Origin: Tuwongella immobilis
Lineage (GTDB): Bacteria > Planctomycetota > Planctomycetia > Gemmatales > Gemmataceae
NCBI RefSeq assembly: GCF_901538355.1
Contig: NZ_LR593887.1
Coordinates: 4,936,920-5,000,919, forward strand
Length of the DNA: 64,000 bases
Direction: 5' to 3'
A program made the translations under genes and the position numbers. Of this stretch, positions 1-8,026 are shown piece after piece. Position 1 is the first letter of the stretch, and each line of letters opens with the position of its first letter. The notes below the pieces were generated by a model. It was not told where the DNA came from. It ran no database searches and saw nothing but the letters and a program-made list of their open reading frames with translations.

Positions 1-17
1 GCATCTACGGATGCGGG

Positions 18-3000
18 TTACTTCGTTGGGGGCAACGGCAACGCCGTCAACGGCTCGGCGGCGGTCAGTGTCAGGTAGAATCCATGCGGATTGTTCCCGT
101 TGGCCACCTTCACGAGAATGCGGTTCGATCCTTTCTTGAGCGTGATTGGAATCGAATTCTGAGCCGGAGCCGCCGCTCGCGTATCCCGATTGCTGTGGAC
201 CATCTGACCATTCACAAACACTTTCGCACCGTCATCGCTGCCCAGCAACAGCGTTGCCGGCTGATCGATGGCGGATTCCACATCGCGGAGCATGTAGCTG
301 AGACTATTGTTGCCCGCTTCGCCATGGAACTTCGCCAGGTCGAAATACGCCCCTTCGCTGGCTCGAATCGTCCGCCACTGAATCGACCCGGATTTGCCCG
401 GAACCGTGGCGGCGAATTCGAGATTTTCCGTGCGTTCGGGTGCAAATTTCACATCCAGCCCGGCGTTGTCCGGCCCGCTGGGGAACGGCCCGAGAATCGC
501 GTAGCTATCCGGAGTCAGCGACGCAGTTTTCAGCGTGCCGAGATATTCCACCAGGTCGATCAGTTCATCCGGCGTCAGCGTGGCGACCAGATTTTCGGGC
601 ATCAGCGACGTGGTCAGCTTCTTCCGCTCTTCGATATCCTTCAGAGCGATGACGGTATCCCGCCCGTTGGCGTCCCGCAGCGTCAGCGCGGTCTCGGATT
701 CCGCCACGGCCATCCCCGAAATCACTTGGCCGTTGACGGTTTCCACCGTGTACTGCACAAATTGATCGGCGATCGCCTTGGACGGCATCAGAATCGATTC
801 CAGCAGATTTTCACGCGTCGCTTTCTTGCCGATCATCGACAAATCGGGGCCAATCTGCCCGCCCTGCCCTTGCACCATGTGGCACTTCAGGCATTGCGAT
901 TCGTTCTTCAGGCTGGCGAGTAGCAGCTTCTGCCCACGCCCGGCATCGCCTTTTCGACGGGCGAGTTCCGCAATGGTCGGCAGCTGCTTGGGGTCCATTT
1001 TGCCTGGCGCGGGGAAGGCAATCACCGCTTGATTGCGAATCGCTTGGAACGGGCTATTTCGCAAGAATCGGCCCGCATCGGCGATCAATTCCTTCGGCAG
1101 GCTGTCTTTCGACTTCGCTTCCAGCAGCCACTTGCTCCCGGCGTTGCTGGCGGTCAGCGCCTCGACGGCGGCCAAGCGTGTTTCGACGGCGATTTTCGAC
1201 GCAACTGCCAATTCCTGCAACGACTTGAGCGCGGCACCAGTCGCGGCTTTTTCACCGTACATCGGCACCTGACCGGCGAGCGATTTCACCGCCACCGTCG
1301 CCCATTCCGGAGATTGAATCGCCATCCGCGTGAGCACCGCCACGGCATCGGCATGGGGTAGTTTGCCCAACGTGCGAATGGCCGATGTGCGAATGTCCCG
1401 CGGCAGTTTGGCGTTTTCGGCCATCTCGCTCACGGTGCCGACACGGCTGACCATCTCCGCCGCCGCCACCAACTCCAGCCCCGCTTCCAGAGTCGCTGGG
1501 TGATTGAGCAGATTTTTGACGACAGCAGATAATTCATCGCTGCGATTCAATCCGGCCCATTTCCCCGGCAAAAACAGCGTCAATTTGGCCACGATTTGCG
1601 TCTGAATTTCGTCTAACTTTTCAGTCGAGCGCAATTGCGAAAGCAGCGTTTTCCCGGCATTCAGATCGTCGCTACTGGCCAGAATGTCGACAATTTGCAT
1701 GCGGGCGCTGGGCAGCAGGGCCGAGTTGGTCAACGACGCTTCGAGCTTCGGCAGAATACTCGCCGGGCGGAATTCAAACACCATCTTGGCAATGGAATCA
1801 TTCCAGGTGCTGAACGTATCTCCAAACGCCGTCAGCAGTTGCGAGCGACGATCAGCTTGGGTACCCAACGCGATATTCATCGCGGCCAAGTAGAAATGAT
1901 CCTTGCCATCGAACTGTTTGGCGACCGAATAGAAGGCGGGTTGCACCTGTTGGGCGGGCAGCTTCCGGGCCAGCAGCATCAGTTCGCGGCGGACTTCCGG
2001 CGCGCTGGCGGATTCCAACTGTCGTACCGTTCGATCATCCAACGCCAATGCTGATCCGCTTTCTTTCGGCGGCGAGAAGCTATCGAGCATTCGCAACCCC
2101 AGGATGTTGCTGGCGGGATCGCTCGACTTCGTCGCCAACTCCACGGCCTTTGCCGTCCAGGTGGCGCGGTCGGTGACATAGGGCATCAGCCACAACGCCC
2201 GCGCTCGCAGAATCGGATCGTTCCCGTTGCTCCAGGCGGTCAGTTGCTTCACTGCGTCGGCCTTGGGCATGGCGATCATCGCCGATTGAGCCGCCGAACG
2301 CATGGAAAGATTCGGCGAGGTCAATGCCGCCGCAAGTCCTTCCGCAGATTGGAGTTCCATCTTCGGGATCGTATAGCCGGTGTGCCCCTTAGGCGTGATG
2401 CGATAGATGCGACCACGGGTGGTATCGCCCATGCCGTGCCCACCGACACCCGGATCGTACCAATCCGCGACCAGCAGCGAGCCATCCGGCGCGACGCAGA
2501 CATCCGAAGGCCGGAACCAGCCATCGGTGCTTTCGAGCATCACTTCTTGAGTCGCCTCATACCCGGCCCCGTTCGTCTTCAAATGGTAGCAGCGCAAGTG
2601 CTTCGGACCGGCGTCCGTGTGCAGCGGCATGCCCCGATACTTCTCGGGTAGCAAGGTTCCTTCGTAGAAGCACATCCCGGTCGGCGAACCGAAGAACGTG
2701 CGCAACACCTTGTGAACGATCCCCGGTTGTTCTTCGTGCCAGTGGGTCTGCCCCGGCCCACGCGGGTGGTAGCCATAGTTGCCGCCGGGCAGCACATGGC
2801 AGATGCGCGTTTGCTGATTGCCGTCGTCATCATTGTCAGACAAAAAGACGGTGCCGTTACTATCAACCGCCGGCTCGTAATTATTTCGGAAATTATGCGC
2901 AATTAATTCCAGATCGGTGCCGTCCAGATTGCAGCGCCAGACGGTCGCGGCCCGGCAATCGGTGCTATTGGTGCTCCACTTCGGCCCCTTGCCATCGCGG

Positions 3001-3590
3001 GATTGCAGGTTCGTCACCCCGGAATCGCCCACCGTGAAATATAATTTCGCATCCGGCCCGATGAGCAGGCCATGCACGCCGTGATCGTGATCGATGCCGT
3101 TGAACCCCTTGAGCAACACTTCCGGTGGGCCATCCGCTTGCAAATCGCCATTGGCATCGCGGAACTTCCAGATGACCGGCGACTGGGCCACAAACACCGT
3201 CAAGCCTGGGCCAGATGCATCCGGATTCACCGCAATCCCAAGTGGTGCAAGCAGTTCCGCCGATTGGTAGAATGTCTTGGCCGAATCCGCAACTCCGTCC
3301 GCATTCTCGTCTACCAGTACGACAATGCGATCCCCTTCCGGTCGCAGCAGCGGACGATTGCGCAATTTACTTCGATAATTGACCGATTCGCAGACCCACA
3401 CACGGCCCAACGAATCGACATCCATACAGGTGGGGTTGGTGAACATTGGCTCGCTGGCGAACAGCGAAACCTGCAACCCATCGGCCACTTTGAATGTCTT
3501 GAGCGTCTGCTCAGGCGACATCTGCGCTCGTGCCATCGCTGGCAGCGCCAGCAGCGCCGCCAACAATAAGCCGCGATTCGACCAATTCAT
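18..3590 (-). CDS. secreted PVC-type cytochrome / membrane-bound dehydrogenase family protein
   Basis: A 1190-residue exported protein of the planctomycete PVC-type haem-binding family. The frame is open to 3953, but I start it at ATG 3590 because the next residues form a signal peptide (MNWSNRG, then LLLAALLALPAMARA) and AAAGG lies 8 nt upstream. Residues about 30-420 look like a sorbosone/NHL-type beta-propeller (for example GNYGYHPRGPG). About 430-860 is helical and HEAT-like. A single c-type haem motif, CLKCH, sits near residue 897, followed by a Met-containing stretch that may supply the axial ligand. The last 150 residues form a carbohydrate-binding or PA14-like beta domain (LGPFPSG ... 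VFVNGQ). Periplasmic electron transfer coupled to oxidation of a sugar or polysaccharide product is known for relatives only by inference, and the substrate is unknown. It ends 17 nt from the window edge, so its downstream neighbour is not visible. Confidence 0.92.
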   Translation of the reverse strand: MNWSNRGLLLAALLALPAMARAQMSPEQTLKTFKVADGLQVSLFASEPMFTNPTCMDVDSLGRVWVCESVNYRSKLRNRPLLRPEGDRIVVLVDENADGVADSAKTFYQSAELLAPLGIAVNPDASGPGLTVFVAQSPVIWKFRDANGDLQADGPPEVLLKGFNGIDHDHGVHGLLIGPDAKLYFTVGDSGVTNLQSRDGKGPKWSTNSTDCRAATVWRCNLDGTDLELIAHNFRNNYEPAVDSNGTVFLSDNDDDGNQQTRICHVLPGGNYGYHPRGPGQTHWHEEQPGIVHKVLRTFFGSPTGMCFYEGTLLPEKYRGMPLHTDAGPKHLRCYHLKTNGAGYEATQEVMLESTDGWFRPSDVCVAPDGSLLVADWYDPGVGGHGMGDTTRGRIYRITPKGHTGYTIPKMELQSAEGLAAALTSPNLSMRSAAQSAMIAMPKADAVKQLTAWSNGNDPILRARALWLMPYVTDRATWTAKAVELATKSSDPASNILGLRMLDSFSPPKESGSALALDDRTVRQLESASAPEVRRELMLLARKLPAQQVQPAFYSVAKQFDGKDHFYLAAMNIALGTQADRRSQLLTAFGDTFSTWNDSIAKMVFEFRPASILPKLEASLTNSALLPSARMQIVDILASSDDLNAGKTLLSQLRSTEKLDEIQTQIVAKLTLFLPGKWAGLNRSDELSAVVKNLLNHPATLEAGLELVAAAEMVSRVGTVSEMAENAKLPRDIRTSAIRTLGKLPHADAVAVLTRMAIQSPEWATVAVKSLAGQVPMYGEKAATGAALKSLQELAVASKIAVETRLAAVEALTASNAGSKWLLEAKSKDSLPKELIADAGRFLRNSPFQAIRNQAVIAFPAPGKMDPKQLPTIAELARRKGDAGRGQKLLLASLKNESQCLKCHMVQGQGGQIGPDLSMIGKKATRENLLESILMPSKAIADQFVQYTVETVNGQVISGMAVAESETALTLRDANGRDTVIALKDIEERKKLTTSLMPENLVATLTPDELIDLVEYLGTLKTASLTPDSYAILGPFPSGPDNAGLDVKFAPERTENLEFAATVPGKSGSIQWRTIRASEGAYFDLAKFHGEAGNNSLSYMLRDVESAIDQPATLLLGSDDGAKVFVNGQMVHSNRDTRAAAPAQNSIPITLKKGSNRILVKVANGNNPHGFYLTLTAAEPLTALPLPPTK

Positions 3591-4032
3591 GGAATCAACC
3601 TTTCCAGATTCGAATGGACGCATCCAGAGTCCATCAAGGAGAGCGTTATCGTGCGAAGATTGTAACCCGCCGCGGTCCCCCGCTCCAGAAAAATTCCGCG
3701 GCGAGAAAATCGAACCATCCCGCACCACGGGATCGAATTCCGCATCGCTTTCGGGATTTCGTGAATCGCGAGCACGGCAAATGGAGTCCGATTGGTGAAG
3801 CCGCGAATGGGGCAAGGCACGGATTGGTGCGTCATCCACTGGCAGGTACAATCGGATCAAATAGAATTGTCCCCATGAGTTCGATGCTTGCAATGCGGAA
3901 CGAATCGAAATTGCCGATTGTGTTTTCATAATCTCGTTGAAAGAACTCAACACATTCGGGGTTTCTCCGTCATAATGGTGGTACTCCGCAATTTGTTCGT
4001 GGTGATTTTTTTGAGGAAGAGGGGCAAACCCG
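3591..4032. other. 442-bp intergenic region upstream of the PVC cytochrome gene
   Basis: No convincing gene; the short open frames here have no ribosome site or recognisable product. It holds a 6-bp inverted repeat (3614-3619/3629-3634) in the probable leader of the minus-strand gene and an 8-bp inverted repeat, CGCCGCGG/CCGCGGCG (3668-3675/3696-3703), with a 20-nt loop. The right end carries GAGGAAGAGG in front of the small plus-strand ORF at 4033. I found no pair of promoter hexamers at good spacing. Confidence 0.5.
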
Positions 4033-4293
4033 ATGACGCTCGCAGTTGCACCAGAAATATTGGCTCAACTTTGTGCAGATCGACTGGCAGCGGGTGCTGG
4101 CACGGTCGAATTCGAAGTTAACGATCAACAAGAAGGGACAAAGCGACTGATCGCCGGCAAGAGCAGTCCGCCCGCGTCGGTAATCGGGGAAACCAAGAAA
4201 GGACAACGACTTCGGGCAGATGCCGGGGCCGTCCTCTTGTGGCTGATTCGCTCCGAGCAAGTGAGTGTCGTGTGCTCTCGCAAAGGCAGTTGA
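4033..4293 (+). CDS. small hypothetical protein (86 aa)
   Basis: Unrecognised. An 86-residue soluble protein without a signal peptide or membrane segment. The support is a strong purine-rich ribosome site (GAGGAAGAGG about 9 nt before ATG 4033) and a hairpin just after the stop. It is mixed alpha/beta in character: an Ala/Leu-rich helix at residues 8-22, a charged middle with several Lys and Gly, and a hydrophobic strand near the end (AVLLWLIR). A competing minus-strand frame of similar length overlaps it but lacks a ribosome site. It stands alone between a divergent PVC cytochrome gene and a convergent kinase gene. Confidence 0.5.
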   Translation: MTLAVAPEILAQLCADRLAAGAGTVEFEVNDQQEGTKRLIAGKSSPPASVIGETKKGQRLRADAGAVLLWLIRSEQVSVVCSRKGS

Positions 4294-4338
4294 GTCGACA
4301 ATCGTTGGTTGGTTCTAGACCGGCCACCAATCCCCCCG

Positions 4339-4360
4339 CCGCCGTGCTTCCTCACGGCGG
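4339..4360. terminator. hairpin between convergent genes
   Basis: A perfect 8-bp GC-rich stem, CCGCCGTG/CACGGCGG, with a 6-nt loop. It lies between the stop of the small plus-strand ORF (4293) and the stop of the minus-strand kinase (4431), so it could serve either strand. There is no good T-run on either side, so an intrinsic terminator is only likely, not certain. Confidence 0.45.
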
Positions 4361-4430
4361 TTAACGGCTCGTGCCCTGCTCGATTACCCACCCACGCGTC
4401 ATGATCTCCTGACGGCGATCATTCTGACGA

Positions 4431-6890
4431 TTATCTCAAAAATTCTTCGGCTGGCTGGCGGTTGATCTCGCGGAGTGTGGGAATCTCCCGCAGAAACGGC
4501 TTCGAGACTGCCGCCAAGTCGGATTCCAAAATTTCCAGCGGAATCCCTTTCAAGGGTTCCAGCGATTGGACCGGCGCAGACCGGCAGCGAAGCATCCGGA
4601 GTTTCGGATTGCAAACGGGCGTAATGTCCCGAACCCGCGACGTGATAAACCCCACTTCCCGCAATGGCATCCCTTCCAAAGGCGATAAATCCGTCAACGT
4701 CGATTCATTCATGCTGAAATATTCCAGAGACAATCCCCGCAGCGGCTCCAACGAGACACGGCCCATTTCCGGGATTGACTCGCCGCCGAACGTGAATCGC
4801 TTCAAGGATTTACATTTGCCCAGCGGCGTGAGATCCTGCACCTGGCTGGCATAGATATTAATCTCGTCCAGAGGCGATTGTTCCAATGGCGACAGATCTT
4901 GCACGCGTGTGTTGGAAATGTTGACTTTCTTGATCGGCATTCCGCGCAAGAATTCCAACGATTGAATCGGTGCGTGATTGAAATCCAACACTTCGAGCTT
5001 CGCTTGTTGCAGCGGGGAAAAATCGACCGCCACCGATAACGCATTGCCATCAGCTCGATGTACAAGCATTCGCAATTCCGTTAGCGTTTGCAGCGGAGCT
5101 AGATTCGGGATGCGCCCCCACGCGGCATCGGCTCCGATGATCGCATTCGTCGTGGCGTCGAGTTGGAATTGGATCTCGCCATCCTGCCCGGAGTTGGTTT
5201 GCCGCAATCGACGACGAATCGCATCGGCCAGATCCTCGCCGTTGAGTCCGCGAACCTGCATCAGCCAATCATCAAACAGCAATTTATCCAGCCGATCCAC
5301 CTTCGGATTCCCGCTGGGTAATTCGCTTTTGTCACGCGTTTTACTCGGAGCGCTCACCACCATCGTCAGCCGCTCGTTTGGTCGCAGAACGAAGTTGGCC
5401 GGGTCAATGCGCAATTGCTGATCCAATGGCGCGATCAATTCGGCGTGATACGTTCCAGCCGGCAGATTGGCGGGGGTCGCATGATCGGCATCGGCGATGG
5501 CTTGGTTTTCTCGGAAAAATCGGACCACAACGCCCGAAACCGTCGTTCGCAGGCTGACCATGCCATCAGTTGATTTGACTTTGCCGACGCCCAGCATCCA
5601 CAGCAACCCCAGAACGGCAGCGCAGACCACCCCGCCCCCCGCTCCGATCCACAGCCAGGGAATCCCCGTGGGCGATTTCGGCAGCGATTTCGTGCCCGAC
5701 CGGCTCGTCACCGTGGGCCCCGCAGCTTCGGAATCGGCATCGGCATCGACATCAATTGCCGCAAAGGGTGAATTGACAACAGGTTGCGGATTTGGTGGAA
5801 TCGGTCGCGGCGCGGGCATCGGAATGTGCGTGGGGGTGACCGCGCGGACTGGGCCGCTAGCGAGTTCCGCCATGGGAAACGGCGTCGTTGGCGGAGTCAG
5901 CATGCCGGTCGTTGCAAACGGATTCGCCACGCCCCGAAGCAACGCGTCGAGCAACATCGCCACCAGTTCCGCACGCGGGATTCGCCGATGCGGATCTTTC
6001 TCCAACAACTGCAAGACCATCGTTTGCAGCGCGGGGGTAATCTGGGGATTCTGCGGAATCAGCGGCGGCGCGGTGCGGGTGGCAATCGCGGTCAGCGTGG
6101 CATACACTTCGCCCAGCTCAAACGGATTCACGCCCGTCAGACAACGATACAATACCAGCCCGAGGCTGTACAAATCGACGCGCGCATCCATTGCCCCACC
6201 GGCGGCTTGTTCGGGGGCCATGTACGACGGGGTGCCGATAATCACGCCCGACCCGGTGAGGGCATCACTCGCTTGCACACTGCGAGCCAAGCCGAAATCG
6301 AGAATCCGAGCGCGACGCAACGTCTGCGGCTGATTCCCAGACGGTGTTAATTCAATCCAAATGTTGGCAGGTTTGATGTCGCGGTGAATCAGTCCCGCCG
6401 CATGAGCCGCAGCCAAGCCTTGTGCCACATGCACGCCGAGTCGCAAAGTCCATTCAATCGGCAGAATCCGCACCATACTCAAGAGTTGATCCAAGGATTG
6501 GCCTTGAAGCAGCGGCATCACCAGATAGGGAATCCCCTCATATTCGCCGACATGATAGATCGGCACGAGTGCTTCGTGTTCGACGGCGGCGGCAGCGCGG
6601 GCCTCGCGCAAGAACCGTTGACGGGCTTCGGGTTTGCTGGCGGTCTCCGGACGCATCACTTTGATCGCCACTTGACGATTCAAATTCGGATCAATCCCGG
6701 CATAAATCCGCCCCATCCCCCCTTCGCCCAACAGCCCAAGAATCGGAAACTGCCCGATTTGCTTCGGTAAGGGTGTGGCCTCGACCGGTTCATGATCGTC
6801 TGATGATTCATCCCAAGCAACCGTATCCGCCACTGTGCTACCCGCCGTTGGAATTGGTGCCGAAGCAATCGACACAACCACTGTTCCCAC
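4431..6890 (-). CDS. transmembrane Ser/Thr protein kinase with leucine-rich C-terminus
   Basis: An 819-residue Hanks-type kinase. The kinase domain runs from about residue 45 to 315: glycine loop GEGGMG (55-60), catalytic Lys in VAIKVM (K77), HRDIKPAN (169-176), DFG (198-200) and APE (225-227). All catalytic residues are present, so it should be active. A Pro-rich linker (330-405) precedes one membrane segment at about 411-434. The C-terminal 380 residues hold a PEGA-like beta region and then irregular leucine-rich repeats of the 'L-SPL--L-L--L' type (about 590-810), which would face the periplasm as a ligand or partner sensor. The GTG at 6890 has no ribosome site and sits almost at the predicted transcription start, so the true start may be leaderless or slightly downstream. 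A divergent zinc peptidase gene lies 110 bp away. The target is unknown. Confidence 0.93.
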   Translation of the reverse strand: MGTVVVSIASAPIPTAGSTVADTVAWDESSDDHEPVEATPLPKQIGQFPILGLLGEGGMGRIYAGIDPNLNRQVAIKVMRPETASKPEARQRFLREARAAAAVEHEALVPIYHVGEYEGIPYLVMPLLQGQSLDQLLSMVRILPIEWTLRLGVHVAQGLAAAHAAGLIHRDIKPANIWIELTPSGNQPQTLRRARILDFGLARSVQASDALTGSGVIIGTPSYMAPEQAAGGAMDARVDLYSLGLVLYRCLTGVNPFELGEVYATLTAIATRTAPPLIPQNPQITPALQTMVLQLLEKDPHRRIPRAELVAMLLDALLRGVANPFATTGMLTPPTTPFPMAELASGPVRAVTPTHIPMPAPRPIPPNPQPVVNSPFAAIDVDADADSEAAGPTVTSRSGTKSLPKSPTGIPWLWIGAGGGVVCAAVLGLLWMLGVGKVKSTDGMVSLRTTVSGVVVRFFRENQAIADADHATPANLPAGTYHAELIAPLDQQLRIDPANFVLRPNERLTMVVSAPSKTRDKSELPSGNPKVDRLDKLLFDDWLMQVRGLNGEDLADAIRRRLRQTNSGQDGEIQFQLDATTNAIIGADAAWGRIPNLAPLQTLTELRMLVHRADGNALSVAVDFSPLQQAKLEVLDFNHAPIQSLEFLRGMPIKKVNISNTRVQDLSPLEQSPLDEINIYASQVQDLTPLGKCKSLKRFTFGGESIPEMGRVSLEPLRGLSLEYFSMNESTLTDLSPLEGMPLREVGFITSRVRDITPVCNPKLRMLRCRSAPVQSLEPLKGIPLEILESDLAAVSKPFLREIPTLREINRQPAEEFLR

Positions 6891-6899
6891 GCCGATCCG

Positions 6900-6929
6900 A
6901 TTCTAGCGATTCCGTCGCAAGTTTCGCAA
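6900..6929 (-). promoter_or_regulatory. candidate sigma-70 promoter for the LRR kinase
   Basis: On the minus strand, TTGCGA (6929-6924), an 18-bp spacer and TAGAAT (6905-6900). The predicted start of transcription, near 6893, is only a few bases from the GTG at 6890, which implies a leaderless mRNA or a later start codon. Confidence 0.35.
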
Positions 6930-7000
6930 ACGAGAACCGAATCCCCCATACAATAGGATCAGATTTCCGTCCAGATCATCGACAGGGAAAGGAGAAAAGT

Positions 7001-7699
7001 GTGTTTTTTGATCCAGTCTACTTTCTGTTTCTCGCTCCAGCGATGCTGCTCGCTGCCTACGCGCAATGGAAATTGCAATCCACCTTCGCAGAGGCCAGCC
7101 AAATTCCCGCAGCATCCGGGTACACCGGCGCGCAGACCGCCGAACATCTGTTGCACTCCGGCGGCATCTACAATGTCTCGGTCGAATTCGTGCCGGGCGA
7201 ACTATCGGACCACTATTCGCCCCAAGAGAAAGCCTTGCGTCTGAGTGAGCCGGTGTATCAGGAACGCTCCTTGGCCGCATTGGGGGTTGCCGCGCATGAA
7301 GCCGGTCACGCATTCCAAGATGCGGAACGCGATTCCATGCTGGTGCTTCGCAATGCGATTGTCCCGCTGGCGAATTTCGGCGGCAGCATCTCTTGGATTC
7401 TGCTGGTCGCCGGCATGGTCTTGGCCTCGGCCAAACTGGTGTACATCGGCATCGGTGCGTTCAGTCTGACCGTGCTGTTTCAGGTGATCAACCTCCCGGT
7501 GGAATACGATGCCAGCGCCCGAGCCCGCAAGAAATTGCTGGAAGCGGGCCTGATTACCCCCGAAGAAGATGTCGAAGTGGGCAAAGTGCTCAACGCCGCC
7601 GCACTGACCTATGTTGCCGGCACGCTCAGTAGCATTGCAACGCTGTTATACTTTCTGTTCCGCGCAGGCTTCTTCAACGGTGGAAGCAACCGCGAATAA
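7001..7699 (+). CDS. membrane zinc metallopeptidase, YugP/Zn_peptidase_2 family
   Basis: A 232-residue membrane peptidase. The reading frame is open from 6773, but GTG 7001 is chosen because AAAGGAG lies 6 nt upstream and the protein then begins directly with a membrane segment, as in the family. Segments are at about 4-22, 127-145, 148-166 and 207-225. The zinc-binding signature is HEAGH (99-103, His ligands and catalytic Glu), and E168 in LPVEYDAS is a candidate third ligand. The length matches YugP-type proteins, which are thought to act in membrane protein quality control; the substrate is not known. It diverges from the LRR kinase. Confidence 0.92.
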   Translation: MFFDPVYFLFLAPAMLLAAYAQWKLQSTFAEASQIPAASGYTGAQTAEHLLHSGGIYNVSVEFVPGELSDHYSPQEKALRLSEPVYQERSLAALGVAAHEAGHAFQDAERDSMLVLRNAIVPLANFGGSISWILLVAGMVLASAKLVYIGIGAFSLTVLFQVINLPVEYDASARARKKLLEAGLITPEEDVEVGKVLNAAALTYVAGTLSSIATLLYFLFRAGFFNGGSNRE

Positions 7700-7709
7700 G
7701 CGATCCCGA

Positions 7710-7753
7710 CTGCACTCGCTCGCACGAATGATCTGCCCCGCGTGCGAGTGCAG
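7710..7753 (+). terminator. possible terminator with two overlapping stems
   Basis: CTGCACTCGC (7710-7719) can pair with GCGAGTGCAG (7744-7753). Alternatively CTCGCACG (7717-7724) can pair with CGTGCGAG (7741-7748). The two stems share bases and exclude each other. The element begins 11 nt after the zinc peptidase stop. There is no T-run, so the role is uncertain. Confidence 0.4.
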
Positions 7754-7954
7754 CGATTCCCTATCTCTGCCCACCCGACCAATCCCCGCTCGCTTGCTCC
7801 ACATTCGCTCCCGTTCGTGCCCCGGTTTGCGTCGCCAGCTTGCGAATCAGCACACCCGGCGGATGATTCCAACACCGAAAACTCAAACAACGGTGCCTTT
7901 CCTTCCCAGTGCTCAGCATTCCAACGCTTGTCGGCCTCCTTTCGCACACAACAA

Positions 7955-7993
7955 GAGAACGGATGAGCAGCCTCGTGGCGGTCATCCGTTCTC
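7955..7993 (-). terminator. intrinsic terminator of the giant surface protein gene
   Basis: A perfect 12-bp stem, GAGAACGGATGA/TCATCCGTTCTC (7955-7966/7982-7993), with a 15-nt loop, 33 nt past the giant gene's stop. On the minus strand it is followed by TTGTTGTG, a T-rich tail. Confidence 0.65.
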
Positions 7994-8026
7994 GAACAAT
8001 TCGAACTCAGGAACGCTCGTCAGGGA

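Larger units (their letters stand above)
7700..8026. other. 327-bp intergenic region between convergent genes
   Basis: No gene is seen. It separates the 3' ends of the zinc peptidase (+) and the giant surface protein gene (-). It holds two hairpin elements, listed separately: overlapping inverted repeats at 7710-7753 and a perfect 12-bp stem at 7955-7993. Confidence 0.6.

Noticed and set aside
1-17. GCATC TACG GATGC as the stem of a terminator after the PVC cytochrome gene.
   Set aside because: Only 5 bp are visible and the window ends there, so it cannot be judged.
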